Below are positions 55,640-64,000 of a DNA stretch of 64,000 bases, one piece after another. Made by a program: the position numbers and the translations under genes. Position 1 is the first letter of the stretch; each line of letters opens with the position of its first letter. Origin of the DNA: Thelonectria olida (lineage: Eukaryota > Ascomycota > Sordariomycetes > Hypocreales > Nectriaceae); the NCBI GenBank assembly GCA_020736575.1, contig JAGPYM010000037.1, forward strand, positions 62,001 to 126,000, written 5' to 3'. A model generated the notes under the pieces. The model did not search any database, was not told the DNA's origin, and saw nothing but the letters and a program-made list of their open reading frames with translations.

Positions 55640-56626
55640 TTAGACAACGACCTGGATGCTCTGGTGGCTACCAGACTGGTCGCCGTAGATGTACTCGCGC
55701 ACGCTCTTGGTCGTGGGAGCATCACCGCCGGCGTAGTCGACAATGGAGATGCTCTTGTAGTAGCCAACAAATGGCGCCTTGGAGAAATCCGCCATGCCGC
55801 CGGCCCAGATGATGGTTCCCTCGGCGGCGTCGGGGCGGCCAGCAACCCAGGTGCCGAGCTTGATCTGCATGGGCGTCTGGGGGTACGAGCTGCCGCCCTT
55901 GGCATCCTCGTACGTCAGGGTGCGCACCACGGTGCCGTCGATGATCCAGTTCACGGCCGCCGGCGTCCACTCGATCGAGTAGACGTGGAACGAACCGACC
56001 GGGTTCTCGACGGGGTGGAACGCGCCGCGGTCATACGTCGTTGTGTCGCCCTTGCTGAAGTAGTTGGTCTGCACTTGGGTGTTGTCGCCTCCAAGCCACT
56101 CCCAATCGATCTAGGAACAGTCCAACGTCAGCTTATGAACAAGGGGAAGAAAGTGACTCAAAAATAAGCTTACCTCGTCCAAGTCGTCTGACTGAAGGAC
56201 GGCGCTCGTCACGATACCAACGCCGGGGGCAGCTTGCAGTTCCACATCGACACGGCCAAAGAAGATGTATTTGCCCGTGGCAATGGTAGGTGCTTGGCCG
56301 AGGGCGCTGATGCTCAAGACGGCGCCGTTGGGGCCGTACTCAATCTCGGTGCCGCCGATGTTGGTAAAGGCATCACTGAGGCCGTTGGAGAAGTCGCAGT
56401 GAACAGTATCCTTTCCAAAGGCAGGATCGGCAGGGCAGGCTGTGAGAGTGTGTCAGTAACTCAGACTCTGACATGAGCAGCTCACTTGAACGTTGAGTTG
56501 TGCAACGCCCAAAGCACGGGGTAGCTTACTAGATGTGAGAGGGCTGCAACTCGTGTAAGTCTGGCCGGCAACCAGCGCAGGTGCCACGAGGGCCAAAACT
56601 GCTGCGGAAATATTCTTGGTGAACAT
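55640..56626 (-). CDS. GH16 CRH-like glucan/chitin transglycosylase, secreted
   Basis: Three exons: 56626-56530, 56439-56174, 56110-55640 (donors GTAAGC, GTAAGC; acceptors CTCACAG, TTCCTAG); 277 aa. A signal peptide (MFTKNISAAVLALVAPALVA) precedes the mature start QTYTSC. The catalytic CRH motif DEIDWEWLGG is intact, with both glutamates and the aspartate, and is split by the second intron between DE and IDWEW. Other family landmarks are GKYIFFGRVDVELQAAPGVG, FHVYSIEWTPAAVNWIIDG and the C-terminal MADFSKAPFVGYYKSI. CRH enzymes cross-link chitin to beta-glucan in the cell wall. This copy ends at SIQVVV without the Ser/Thr-rich region and hydrophobic GPI tail of Crh1/Utr2 types, so it should be soluble or only loosely wall-bound. 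Confidence 0.93.
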
Positions 56627-58814
56627 GATTCGTGTATGTCGAGAGAATCGTCGATGATAAAATTGTCGTAACTAAAGCAAAGAGAAAGGATCGTCAAAGT
56701 GGTTGGCGTCCCAAGGTCAGTAGTACCTTGCGTTCAAATGCGACTTGAAGAATCAATTGGGGGATTGAGGGGTCGATGACACGCACTTTAAGAGGTATTG
56801 GCCAGTCAGTTCTTTGAGGGGTTCGTGACGGATGCGGATAGTCGGAGGCTGGTTGCGGGTTGCGGCTGGATTCGAGGCTGGGTTGAGGAGGGATTGATCT
56901 CATGTCAGCCCCGTCAGCTGTTCGCATGAAAGCGAGCTTTATACCGACTAGGCCCTGGGCTAGCCCCCTCGTATTCAAGGGTTCGGCGTCAACCAAGCAA
57001 CCAACCCCTCAAGCGGCCGAGTCTGAACCAGGAGTAGATCTGCCCTAGTTCTCTGACGGGTCACCAATAGAGGCCCGGCGAGCGAGGAGGGGTTGACAGC
57101 CACATCGTATGCTTCTCGCTGGAAAGCCGAAAACGGGAGAGGGATTGACCAACGAGCGAGGGCAATCATGTGAAATGCGGTGGTTGCCACGAGCAATGTG
57201 CCATGCACACACTCGAACCGCATGAACGTTTAGCCAATTTAGGATGGTGACTTGCGTTAAACCCCGCCTATTATGTTCTGCTGCGTGTCGCAAGCAGGGA
57301 CTCGATGAAGGCCTCGAGATCTGAACCCGGTGGGAACACGCCGGCTCAACGGCCTTGTCTCACTCTCAGGATTTCGGGGTAGCACTGCAGCGCACACATA
57401 CTGCGTGGTAGTCTACATCAGGATTCAACTGCATGAATGGAATCATATCATAAAGTCACGAACAGCAATACTCTCACGTAGGATGAAGCTGTCGTCAGAA
57501 TTGGGATTCTCTCCCCTCGCTCAAAAGTGGGCCGTCGTCTGGAAGTGTTCAAGTGCGTGGGCGGTGTTTTGCTGGTTGGTTGCTACGGCAAAGTCGTCTT
57601 AATAGCTTCGATAATGGCGGCCCTATTCTTAGCATCTCGTCCAGTTAGCGCTCAGCTCAGCCTTTCATTGATGCGAACATTGTCTCGATAAACCCGAGAC
57701 ACTCTTTATTGCCGCAAACCGCGCTCGAGACATTTCGTATCGGGATGAAGGTTTTTTTCTGCAAAGTTGAAGACGGTGGTGGTGGCGGCGTTCGTATCTC
57801 AACCAGACTCCCCGAGTTAATTTCCTTTCTCCCTTGCCGATCTCCCGGGCTGCCATTTCTCTTGTTTACGAGTAACCTTTGAATAGACGACAAGATAGCT
57901 GGCAAATTCCTGAGTGAGAAGTTAAAGCGACGTCAACTCTGCGCTGACAGAGAGCGTGCCACGTTTGTGACAAGCATCTTGGCGTTTCATTCCCCCCGGT
58001 AACCGACGGCGATGCGACTCTGCCAAGTTGTCGCTTCGAGGAAATACGCTTTTACCAAGCAGTCGCCCAAAGAAGTCGGATCATTACGGCACGGCCGTCT
58101 CTGTCAACGGGCGAAGATACGAATACACGAATTGAGTTCCGCGAAGTCCGGTCCAAGAGGATCCCCGTAACCCGTGTGCTACCCACAGCCGCTTATCCGA
58201 CAGTCGTCGAGGAAGCAGAGCATCATAACAAAGAAAAAGAAACGTGCGATGACATTCACAAAGTTTCCGCTTGCAGAATGCGACCGAGTGATTCGCTTTT
58301 AGACTGTCGGAGACGACACCGCCCGAAGCTGTCAAAAAGATAGCGTCCTCCATTTCGCCCGAGGCCTCCATACAACATATCTCTTCACGCCGGCGTGTTC
58401 ACTCCGGCTTAAAAGCCAACACCACGGGAAAGCCCAAGAGTACTTTGCATGACGATTCTATTGGACAAAATTGATCATAGTCAGCATTGGCTAAACGTTG
58501 TGGCTTGCGACAGATGAATCATCTCACATACATGAGGCTAATTCAAGAGGCCTCTCCCGGTCCAGTCGAAGCTGGCAGCGGCCATCGATGACCAACAGAC
58601 TAGGCTACCAACTGTCAAGCTATTGGGTCAACAGATTCGGCGAATGCGACCGAAACTAATCGTTTATGATGCTGTAGTGGATCGCCAACAGTACGAATAG
58701 TCTACCTAGTTGCAGGAATATCCCGCCGGTGCTTGAGAGACTAGTCCAGCTTCTGACCAATACATCATTCTCATCCTCCCGCACTTCTTCGTTTCCTTCA
58801 AGTCCGAGGTAAAT
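56627..58814. other. gene-free region
   Basis: This is the promoter of the GH16 gene and the 3' flank of the PhnB-like gene. Short open frames exist, the best being 95 aa on the minus strand (58371-58084, ATG-led), but there are no family features. Confidence 0.45.
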
Positions 58815-59315
58815 TCAGCCCTTGAAGGCTTTCTCAAGCAGACCGATATCCATCTTCTTCATCTTCATCATCGCCTCAGTGGCCCTGCCCGCAGCCGCCT
58901 TGTCCTCCGATCCCAGCATCGTCTTCAGCGCCTTGGGCACAACCTGCCAGGCAACCCCGTACTTGTCCGCAAGCCACCCGCACTGCCTCTTCTCCTCGTT
59001 GCCTCCCTCGCCAAGCTTCTCCCAGAAGTGGTCGACCTCGGCCTGGTCGTCGCAGTCGATCTGGAACGAAATGGCCTCGTTGAAGGCCCAAGGCATCTTG
59101 CCGCCGTTCAGTCCGACGAAGCGGTTGCCTCGCAGCTCAAACTCGACGACCATGACGGACCCGGGTTCTTGGCCGTGGTGTTCTTTGCCGGCCGAGGTGT
59201 AACGCTGGACATGGGTGATTTTGGAGTCGCCGCCAAAGGTGGCAACGTAGTGGTTGGCGGCCTCTTCGGCTTGGTTCTCGAACCAGAGGCAGGTGGTAAT
59301 TTTGTTGATGGACAT
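58815..59315 (-). CDS. PhnB-like VOC-fold protein (3-demethylubiquinone methyltransferase-type domain)
   Basis: A single exon of 166 aa starts at the ATG at 59315. The sequence opens MSINKITTCLWFENQAEEAA, the characteristic start of the PhnB/3-dmu-9_3-mt family, and has GSVMVVEFELRGNRFVGLNGG, ISFQIDCDDQAEVDHFWEKL and CGWLADKYGVAWQVVPKAL in the expected order. These form the two beta-alpha-beta-beta-beta modules of the vicinal-oxygen-chelate fold. Despite the family name, methyltransferase activity is not established; most members have no assigned reaction. A TATA-like element lies about 145 bp upstream. Proteins of this type are common in bacteria and filamentous fungi. Confidence 0.9.
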   Translation of the reverse strand: MSINKITTCLWFENQAEEAANHYVATFGGDSKITHVQRYTSAGKEHHGQEPGSVMVVEFELRGNRFVGLNGGKMPWAFNEAISFQIDCDDQAEVDHFWEKLGEGGNEEKRQCGWLADKYGVAWQVVPKALKTMLGSEDKAAAGRATEAMMKMKKMDIGLLEKAFKG

Positions 59316-60549
59316 TGTGGCTTGCTTTGTTCTTCACACGAATTTTCAACTTCAACTTTCAAGAGAGGCTCAATTGACTTTTAACAGGTGAGGAGTTGCT
59401 TCGCAGATTGTGAGAATCACATTGAGGGGAAGCCAACACGATAGGAATACGGCGCGGGGTATTATATAGGCCAAGAACGCCTCTGGATCATAGCCAGTGC
59501 TCTGTTACAGCGCTCGAGTCTAGACAATTGGATGTCTGAGACTACCTAAATTGGACTGTCTTGGCAGCCTTTTAGCCCTTGGGTGTAAAATGAAGTCTTG
59601 AACGCCGTGCAGTCAAGACAAGGTGAGGCATCGTGAATGCTCATTCGCGAGACAGCCACATTTCGAGCGGGCGAACAAGATCGGCGCCAAGCGGGCATCT
59701 TTGAGAAATAGACACAATTGCTGCCTGGCGTCCTTTTACTGATTACTGAACTTCAACAATCGACGAAGTAGCAGGCCAGTTTGTTGTCAATGCGAAACCA
59801 TCGTATGGGGGTTGAATTGAGTCTATCTGCTGCTTACGTACGAAGTAGGCATTGCACAATTGAGGGCCAGGGAGTGCCTCAATATTCATGAGCCAGCAAT
59901 TGAATATGTTACAACGCATGTCCAGGTATGAATGAACATTTCTTGTATCGCGTGAAAACAAAGGTGTCCCCTCCAAGTCGACAGTGCAATCAAGATCAAG
60001 ATGACATCCCCTGAACAGAGATTTCGGGTAAGAAATGCGAAAATCCAGAAGGCATCACATTCACAGTCGTCCCTCTTTGGGCCACGATCTGCAATGTCAA
60101 ATGGCGAGGTTGTGATTTGTGGCCTGAGGAAGCAGGTCTTAGCTGCATCTGGCCAAGGTAGCAGCTGGCAGAGGCACGGCCTAGACCCCTCGCTCCATCA
60201 AACACGAGGAAATCTCAACCTCATATTTCTGGTGTAAATGCACAAATGCCTGGCACCAGCGGGAGAGAGCATGCGCACCTCTAAAATCCTACACCCGCTT
60301 TTCTATCGTTTCCCCCTCACCTACCGGCTCCCATCGCGTAATATCCAATCCCCGGCCTCAGAACAACATCTCGCCGACGTGTTGGTTCAACCTTCAAACA
60401 CCGCTGCCAGCTGAATTCCTCATCATCAGTCTGTATTGAATCAGCCGCAGTCGGCCGACGCCACCCAACCCGCCCAAGACTCTATGCTTGTTGCTATCAT
60501 CTGACCGAATAGCCTTGGGTCTGAGGGCAGTGAGAGATGCCCGACAGCG
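59316..60549. other. promoter and non-coding region
   Basis: This includes the upstream region of the PhnB-like gene. No convincing coding sequence was seen in it. Confidence 0.45.
59461..59468 (-). promoter_or_regulatory. TATA box of PhnB-like gene
   Basis: On the minus strand the sequence reads TATATAAT, 146 bp upstream of the start codon, a usual spacing for a fungal TATA element. Confidence 0.5.
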
Positions 60550-61240
60550 ACACGTCCCACGCCTCACCTGATGCGCATTCAATGTGTTCAGTCTCCAGTC
60601 ATCGCCATGATTCATCCCGTTGAGCCCCTCGGATCAACATGGGTGAGGCGTTCTAGGGTGCACCGCTCAACTTGCCACCAAGACCCGTTGCCGGCAAAGT
60701 TGTCCAGCATCACCTTGGCACCCGTCTCTCTCATTCTCAGATGATACGGGACAAACCATCGGAGATCTTGTGTTGGTGACTGAGGCAGAATCGTCCCGGA
60801 CTCGGGACTTTGGACATCTCCACCAGCGGGAACGGTAGGTCCTCCGAGTTGTCATGAGATCCTGGGTCATACAACGAGATCCTTCCTGGTGCTGCACACC
60901 CCAGTGTAACACCCAATAAGGATGTCGTTCCCAGAGATGGTAGGTATCGTGTTAGACCAGGTCAGCGGATTGCTGCCAGCGCACTATCGCACACACTCCC
61001 CCAGAGTCCTTGATGACCAGGCATCCCCTCCTCCTCTCCAGGCTGCACGTCACCGAGTGGGACGCGAGTGAAGTTGACGCCGGATGACGGGTACCTCTCG
61101 AATCGGATGGAATCAGACGCGCTCCATTGAGCGACAGCGTGAACAACATCACCAGTTGGATTCCACCATTGGACGTTTTGGCCTTTCTCACGTTGGCCTG
61201 CTGGCACAGCCTCGCGCCTAATCCTGCGGCCGCGTCTAAC
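60550..61240 (-). pseudogene. probable decayed or unresolved multi-frame gene
   Basis: Protein-like sequence runs along the minus strand but changes frame. One frame is open to the TGA at 60964-60962 and contains VQWWNPTGDVVHAVAQWS and LWGSVCDSALAA. A second frame takes over with no usable splice sites and contains NDILIGCYTGVC, then meets a TGA near 60869. The same frame reopens with LRWFVPYHLRM and GNGSWWQVERC, and a third frame carries MNHGDDWRLNTLNAHQ before a possible donor at about 60568. Tryptophan- and aspartate-rich composition makes this unlikely to be random. I do not recognise the family. Decay by small indels is the simplest reading; a gene with unusual introns or sequencing errors is the alternative. 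Confidence 0.35.
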
Positions 61241-62000
61241 AGAGACCAGCTATGAGCAATCAGGCTCTCAAGCGAGACGCTCGCGGGACGCCCCCAAGAC
61301 AACGCAAGGCAGAGGTGCATCACTGACCAGGGGCGTGTTGGTGCTGTTCTTCACGCAGCCTTGTCCCCTCCCCCACGCACCAATAGCGACAAGGCACACC
61401 ACTCACAGTTTGGAAACGTGAGTCACGCCTTGCCTCGGAAGTGTTTGTTGGACAACCGGGCATCCAGGACTTTCCCAAAAATGTCAACTTCATATCGAGT
61501 CATCCCAGTGCTGGAGCCTAGCTCGTACGAGTACTAATACTGGACGATTTGCAATGACGCTTGGAGGGCTACCTCTTCGCCAAAGACTCAAAGAACCACT
61601 CGGAACATTCGGCGCCACTCGCTCACATTCAATGCTCATGCTTAGCGCACAGACCACATCTGTCTGCCTTGTCACGTGAACCCACTGACTAATCAAATTC
61701 TTTGAGCTTCGGCTCCACCATCCCTCCGTCGCCTTCCGACGTCTTCATACCGTATTTTTCAGGCCTCCATCAATAGCTCATCGCATCTAAGCTACATCCG
61801 ACTCAACAACTTATCGAGTATACGTCAGTCAACGCTGCTACCTTGTCACCTGCGTACGCCTGGGCCCTTTTCGCCACCCGAAACATCGTCCTCGACTTTG
61901 CTCCCACTGACGCGACCGTCGACTTCAACCTTCCACGTCCCCGTGGCTCCCGCGTCTTCTTAAACCTCCCTCGTTTACACAGAGTCCATCCACCGTCACC
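61241..62000. promoter_or_regulatory. upstream region of C2H2 factor gene
   Basis: This non-coding stretch leads into the C2H2 gene. It is C/T-rich from about 61900 and has no clear TATA box. Any 5' exon of the decayed gene would also fall here. Confidence 0.4.
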
Positions 62001-63076
62001 ATGAGCGTCGCATACGAGCCTCGTAGTTTCATTCACGAGGGAGCTTACCCCCCGATTGGAGACGATCACGATCACACGTCCGAACAACGCTTCACAGACA
62101 ATGACGTTGCCGAACAACTCAGTCATTATACCCGAGAGGTAGCCATGCTGCCAGACGAACGAAGCGTCTTGGGAGATGATAGAGATATGATGCCCGAGGA
62201 TGCTGCTGCAGTCCAGGAAGCAACACGTCTTGACCTCTCCCATGCCGGTTTCCCCTCGCCCCTCCCCGATGGCCTGCCAGTGCCTCCCACTCTCGACCCT
62301 CTGCCCGCGCCAATGGAGAAAGAAGTTTCTCCAACCGCCAGCTCTCCTCCCTCGTCGCGAATTAAGCCTATTCCAAAGCCCGAACGAGATGTGACGAAGC
62401 GAGCCGACGGGAAATACCACTGTCCTCTGGATGAGTGCAAAGAGGACATCCGAGCATTTTCGCGCAAGTGTGAATGGAAGTAAGTGACGCATTGCCCCTC
62501 GTTTTAAGACTTGTTACATCATACTAATTGGTTTTCAGCAAGCACATGGACAAGCACGAGCGACCTTATCGATGTCCTTCCATTGGATGTGAGAACCTGC
62601 CTGGATTCACGTATTCCGGCGGTCTGCTCCGACACGAGCGCGAGGTTCACAATAAGCATGGGGGCCCCAAGAACACGGTCAATTGTCCTCACCCCAACTG
62701 CAAGCGACATACTGGGAAAGGGTTTTCACGACAGGAGAATCTTAACGAGCATCTGCGCCGCGTCCACACCAACATGGAAGGAACGACACCTCCTGCCGAA
62801 CAACCTGTCCAGACCCCCGAGGACAACGAGAGCGTCGAGAAGGCGGGCATGAAGCGCAAACGACGATCAAGCGGTCAAACCAACAATGAGGAGCTCACCG
62901 AACTCCGAGAGGAGATAAAGAGAGTGCGAGAGGAGAATGAGAAACTCAAGACGGAGATGGACCAACAATCCCAACACTCACTTGCCATGATGGCGCAGAT
63001 TGCAGAACTGCAAGATCATCTCAGGACCGGACTAGGCCAGGGCGGATTGGGAGCTCCAACAGCGCAGATGATTTAG
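62001..63076 (+). CDS. C2H2 zinc-finger protein with C-terminal coiled coil
   Basis: Two exons (62001-62479, 62539-63076; donor GTAAGT, acceptor TTTTCAG) encode 338 aa. Residues 1-130 are acidic and Pro/Ser-rich and could activate transcription. Three C2H2 fingers follow: the first (YHCPLDEC ... NKHMDKH) is interrupted by the intron, the second is YRCPSIGC ... LLRHEREVH, and the third is VNCPHPNC ... LNEHLRRVH. A basic stretch (KRKRRSS), likely a nuclear signal, leads into a coiled coil of about 45 residues (EELTELREEIKRVREENEKL), suggesting the protein dimerises. It ends at GAPTAQMI. It is a probable DNA-binding regulator with unknown targets. Confidence 0.9.
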
Positions 63077-64000
63077 GAATCGGACTTCTTGGTCGACCTC
63101 CCACTCTGACTGAGCGCTGCAAACGATTTCGCGCAAATCCCTCCTTCATGCGAAGCATTCACAACGGAAAGGCGTTCCACTCCTCGATTTATTCTGTTCC
63201 CACAATCCTCATTTCCTCCAACTTCACAACTCCCCTCGGCGTTTGGGACACTGTTATTGCATGGATGGCACAGGACTGTCAAGGATGAGAAATGCGATTC
63301 AATGTTTTTTTTACTGTTCATTTTTAGTTGCTTTTCTTCTTTTTATTGGCATGGCGTTCCCGTGGAAGATATCCCCGCTCCGCTTCCTTACACCACTCTT
63401 CACAAGAACATATCTACTAGCGAGAGCGGTGTTTCGGAATGGCATAGGAGACTATTTGCTTTTTTTTGGTCACAGGGAGGATTGGTTGGGTGCATGGGAT
63501 CGGGGTTCTATACCATGAACATTGGGCGGTGCATTATACGAAGATGATGGGAGAGATATCCGGTTTGCGACGGTGCTTTTTCACGTTTCCTATTCTTCAA
63601 ATTTCGAAGATAGGCCCCCTTTTTTTGCTTCTCTACGTTTGTACAGTGTGTAATATAGACAGCAACATCATCCCTCTGCTTCTCCTGACAGCTGAGCTCG
63701 AAATGGAAAATCACCTAGTGGGCTGCCAGACCCCATGCTCATGTTGTCTCTGGCATTCACTTCTCTTGGCTCTCCATTCATTGCGCATATCAAAGCTGGT
63801 GAACCTTTCTCGGCGGCTTCGGAACTGTGGCAATGGGTGACGTACGATCCTTTCGTAAGCTATCCGTGAACTGCGTAGGCTGTTCGGGCTGTGCAACATC
63901 ACGTTTCCAAAACTTGGGAGCTGATATTGTGAATGTGAATGTATGTACCACTATCCAAACGGATGCTTTCCCGAAGAATATACATTTCCCCCTCGGTCCG
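63077..64000. other. 3' flank to window edge
   Basis: This is the probable 3' UTR of the C2H2 gene followed by non-coding DNA with T-rich runs (63306-63345). No supported gene before the window ends. Confidence 0.45.

Noticed and set aside
57290..57345. tRNA-like GGTTCAGATCT box on the minus strand
   Set aside because: The flanking bases do not form a T-arm stem, and no matching acceptor or anticodon arms are found.
58084..58371. 95-codon ATG-led minus-strand frame
   Set aside because: Composition is passable, but there is no recognised motif, and the length is within chance for this much non-coding DNA.

Overview
The window is nuclear DNA from a filamentous ascomycete fungus (Pezizomycotina). 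The gene set (CCR4-NOT subunit Not3, fungal mitochondrial ribosomal protein mL58/MRPL20, CRH-type GH16 cell-wall enzyme, an ArAE_2-type membrane transporter, an HNH_2-type protein) fits Sordariomycetes best, but genus and species cannot be fixed from sequence alone. Introns are short (mostly 50-130 nt) with GT..AG ends and CTRAC-like branch points. Gene density is low: about 15 convincing protein genes in 64 kb, separated by non-coding stretches of up to 7 kb. I found no tRNA, rRNA, CRISPR array, intact transposon or secondary-metabolite cluster.

Layout. 1-10.9 kb: a small zinc-finger protein (1122-1880, -), a ~7 kb gene-free stretch, then Not3 (8851-10894, -). 11.9-22.6 kb: D-aminoacyl-tRNA deacylase (11886-12718, +), divergent from Not3; cyclophilin-40 (16597-17790, +) with a long pyrimidine-rich, ATG-free leader; and a PH/C2/RasGAP protein (18984-22583, -) convergent with it. 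22.6-35.7 kb: a 5.9 kb gap, a serine-rich orphan (28462-29607, -), mL58 (32793-33419, +), and a cysteine-rich F-box-like protein (33825-35649, -). 35.7-47.6 kb: a gene-poor stretch with one possible small gene and coding-like debris, a six-exon ArAE_2-type transporter (38850-42017, +), an HNH-nuclease-domain protein (42258-43376, -), and a 1,076-residue Ser/Thr-rich secreted protein with tandem repeats (44333-47563, -). 47.6-64 kb: an MFS anion:cation symporter (52052-53736, -), a secreted CRH-like GH16 enzyme (55640-56626, -), a PhnB/VOC-fold protein (58815-59315, -), a probable decayed gene (about 60550-61240, -), and a three-finger C2H2 factor with a coiled coil (62001-63076, +).

Most genes are housekeeping or regulatory (mRNA decay, translation quality control, Hsp90 co-chaperone, Ras signalling, mitoribosome). 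The second half is richer in surface and accessory functions: two membrane transporters, a repeat-rich wall or adhesion-type protein and a wall-remodelling enzyme. I see no operon-like or cluster logic joining them and no clear new multi-gene system. The observations most worth checking are the frame-broken protein-like region at 60.5-61.2 kb, the duplicated stop-codon segment and repeats in the surface protein, perfect palindromes upstream of the symporter, and exons likely to be missed by simple ORF calling (both ends of the ArAE_2 gene, the 7-nt first exon of DTD, the last exon of Not3, and a 60-nt in-frame intron candidate in the first zinc-finger gene).
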